From: an uncultured Collinsella sp.
GTDB taxonomy: Bacteria; Actinomycetota; Coriobacteriia; Coriobacteriales; Coriobacteriaceae
NCBI GenBank assembly: GCA_902492185.1
Contig: CABUKY010000118.1
Location: forward strand, 1-5,688
Reading direction: 5' to 3'
DNA length: 5,688 bases
Below, one piece after another: positions 5,473 through 5,688 of the stretch. The translations under genes and the position numbers were made by a program. The notes under the pieces are model-generated. The model saw only the letters and a program-made list of their open reading frames with translations. It was not told the DNA's origin and did not search any database. Each line of letters starts with the position of its first letter. The stretch's first letter is position 1.

Positions 5473-5688
5473 ATGAGCGAACCCCTGCGCACCGTGAACG
5501 TCGGTCTGATCGGTCTGGGAACCGTCGGCGGCGGCGTGGCCCGTCTGATCAAGAGCCACCACGATGAGTACCTGGCAGCCTACGGCATCGACCTTAAGCT
5601 GACCCGCGCCTGCGCGCTTGCTTGGGAGCAGGCCGAGGCGGCAGGCATTGAGCGCGAGGCCTTTACGAGTGACTGGCACGACGTCGTC
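5473..5688 (+). CDS. hom: Homoserine dehydrogenase, N-terminal part (runs off window)
   Basis: The first 72 residues of a cytoplasmic oxidoreductase that reduces aspartate 4-semialdehyde to homoserine, the branch point to threonine, isoleucine and methionine. The N-terminal Rossmann motif VGLIGLGTVGGGVARLI (10-26), with G14, G16 and G19 as the dinucleotide-binding glycines, is the characteristic start of this family. The later FTSDWHDVV (64-72) fits the family pattern of a short segment before the next strand. The ATG at 5473 has AAGGAG (5461-5466) six bases upstream. The catalytic domain and any ACT domain lie beyond the right edge, so completeness cannot be judged. It is transcribed away from the liv operon across a shared intergenic region. 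A different Rossmann dehydrogenase is possible but unlikely given the GLGTVGGGV wording. Confidence 0.88.
   Translation, partial: MSEPLRTVNVGLIGLGTVGGGVARLIKSHHDEYLAAYGIDLKLTRACALAWEQAEAAGIEREAFTSDWHDVV

Noticed and set aside
5467..5679. 70-codon open frame on the minus strand inside hom
   Set aside because: It is antisense to the clearly coding hom N-terminus and has no recognisable motif.

Overview
The window looks like chromosomal DNA from a high-GC Gram-positive bacterium, most likely an actinobacterium of the class Coriobacteriia (Collinsella-like). That guess rests on GC-rich third positions, strong AGGAGG-type ribosome binding sites and a lipoprotein signal with a twin arginine just before the lipobox. 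It is an inference from style, not from a marker gene.

Almost the whole window is one minus-strand operon for a high-affinity branched-chain amino acid (LIV-I type) ABC importer. In transcription order it holds livK (substrate-binding lipoprotein, 3811-4998), livH (permease, 2790-3671), livM (permease, 1701-2789), livG (ATPase, 851-1711) and livF (ATPase, 137-850). LivK captures the amino acid outside the membrane, LivH and LivM form the channel, and LivG and LivF hydrolyse ATP. From livH to livF the genes abut or overlap (TAG/GTG, an 11-nt overlap, TAA/ATG), which implies tight translational coupling. The only real gap inside the operon, livK to livH, carries two RNA hairpins and probably sets a higher level of binding protein than of membrane parts.

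Downstream of livF (1-136) there is no gene. It holds an 86-nt near-perfect palindrome whose core is the likely operon terminator, and a second 10-bp hairpin next to the livF stop. The palindrome touches the window edge.

Upstream of livK lies a 474-bp intergenic region (4999-5472), partly AT-rich, shared with a divergent plus-strand gene. That gene, 5473 to the window end, is the N-terminus of homoserine dehydrogenase (hom), which supplies homoserine for threonine, isoleucine and methionine. The intergenic region hides a short remnant of a second livK: the last 14 codons and stop of a LivK-like protein (5268-5312). Three copies of the octamer ATGTTTCC flank the remnant.

I found no evidence of a novel system, mobile element gene, CRISPR array, tRNA or rRNA. 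The best leads are the livK remnant, the terminal palindrome and the intercistronic hairpins.
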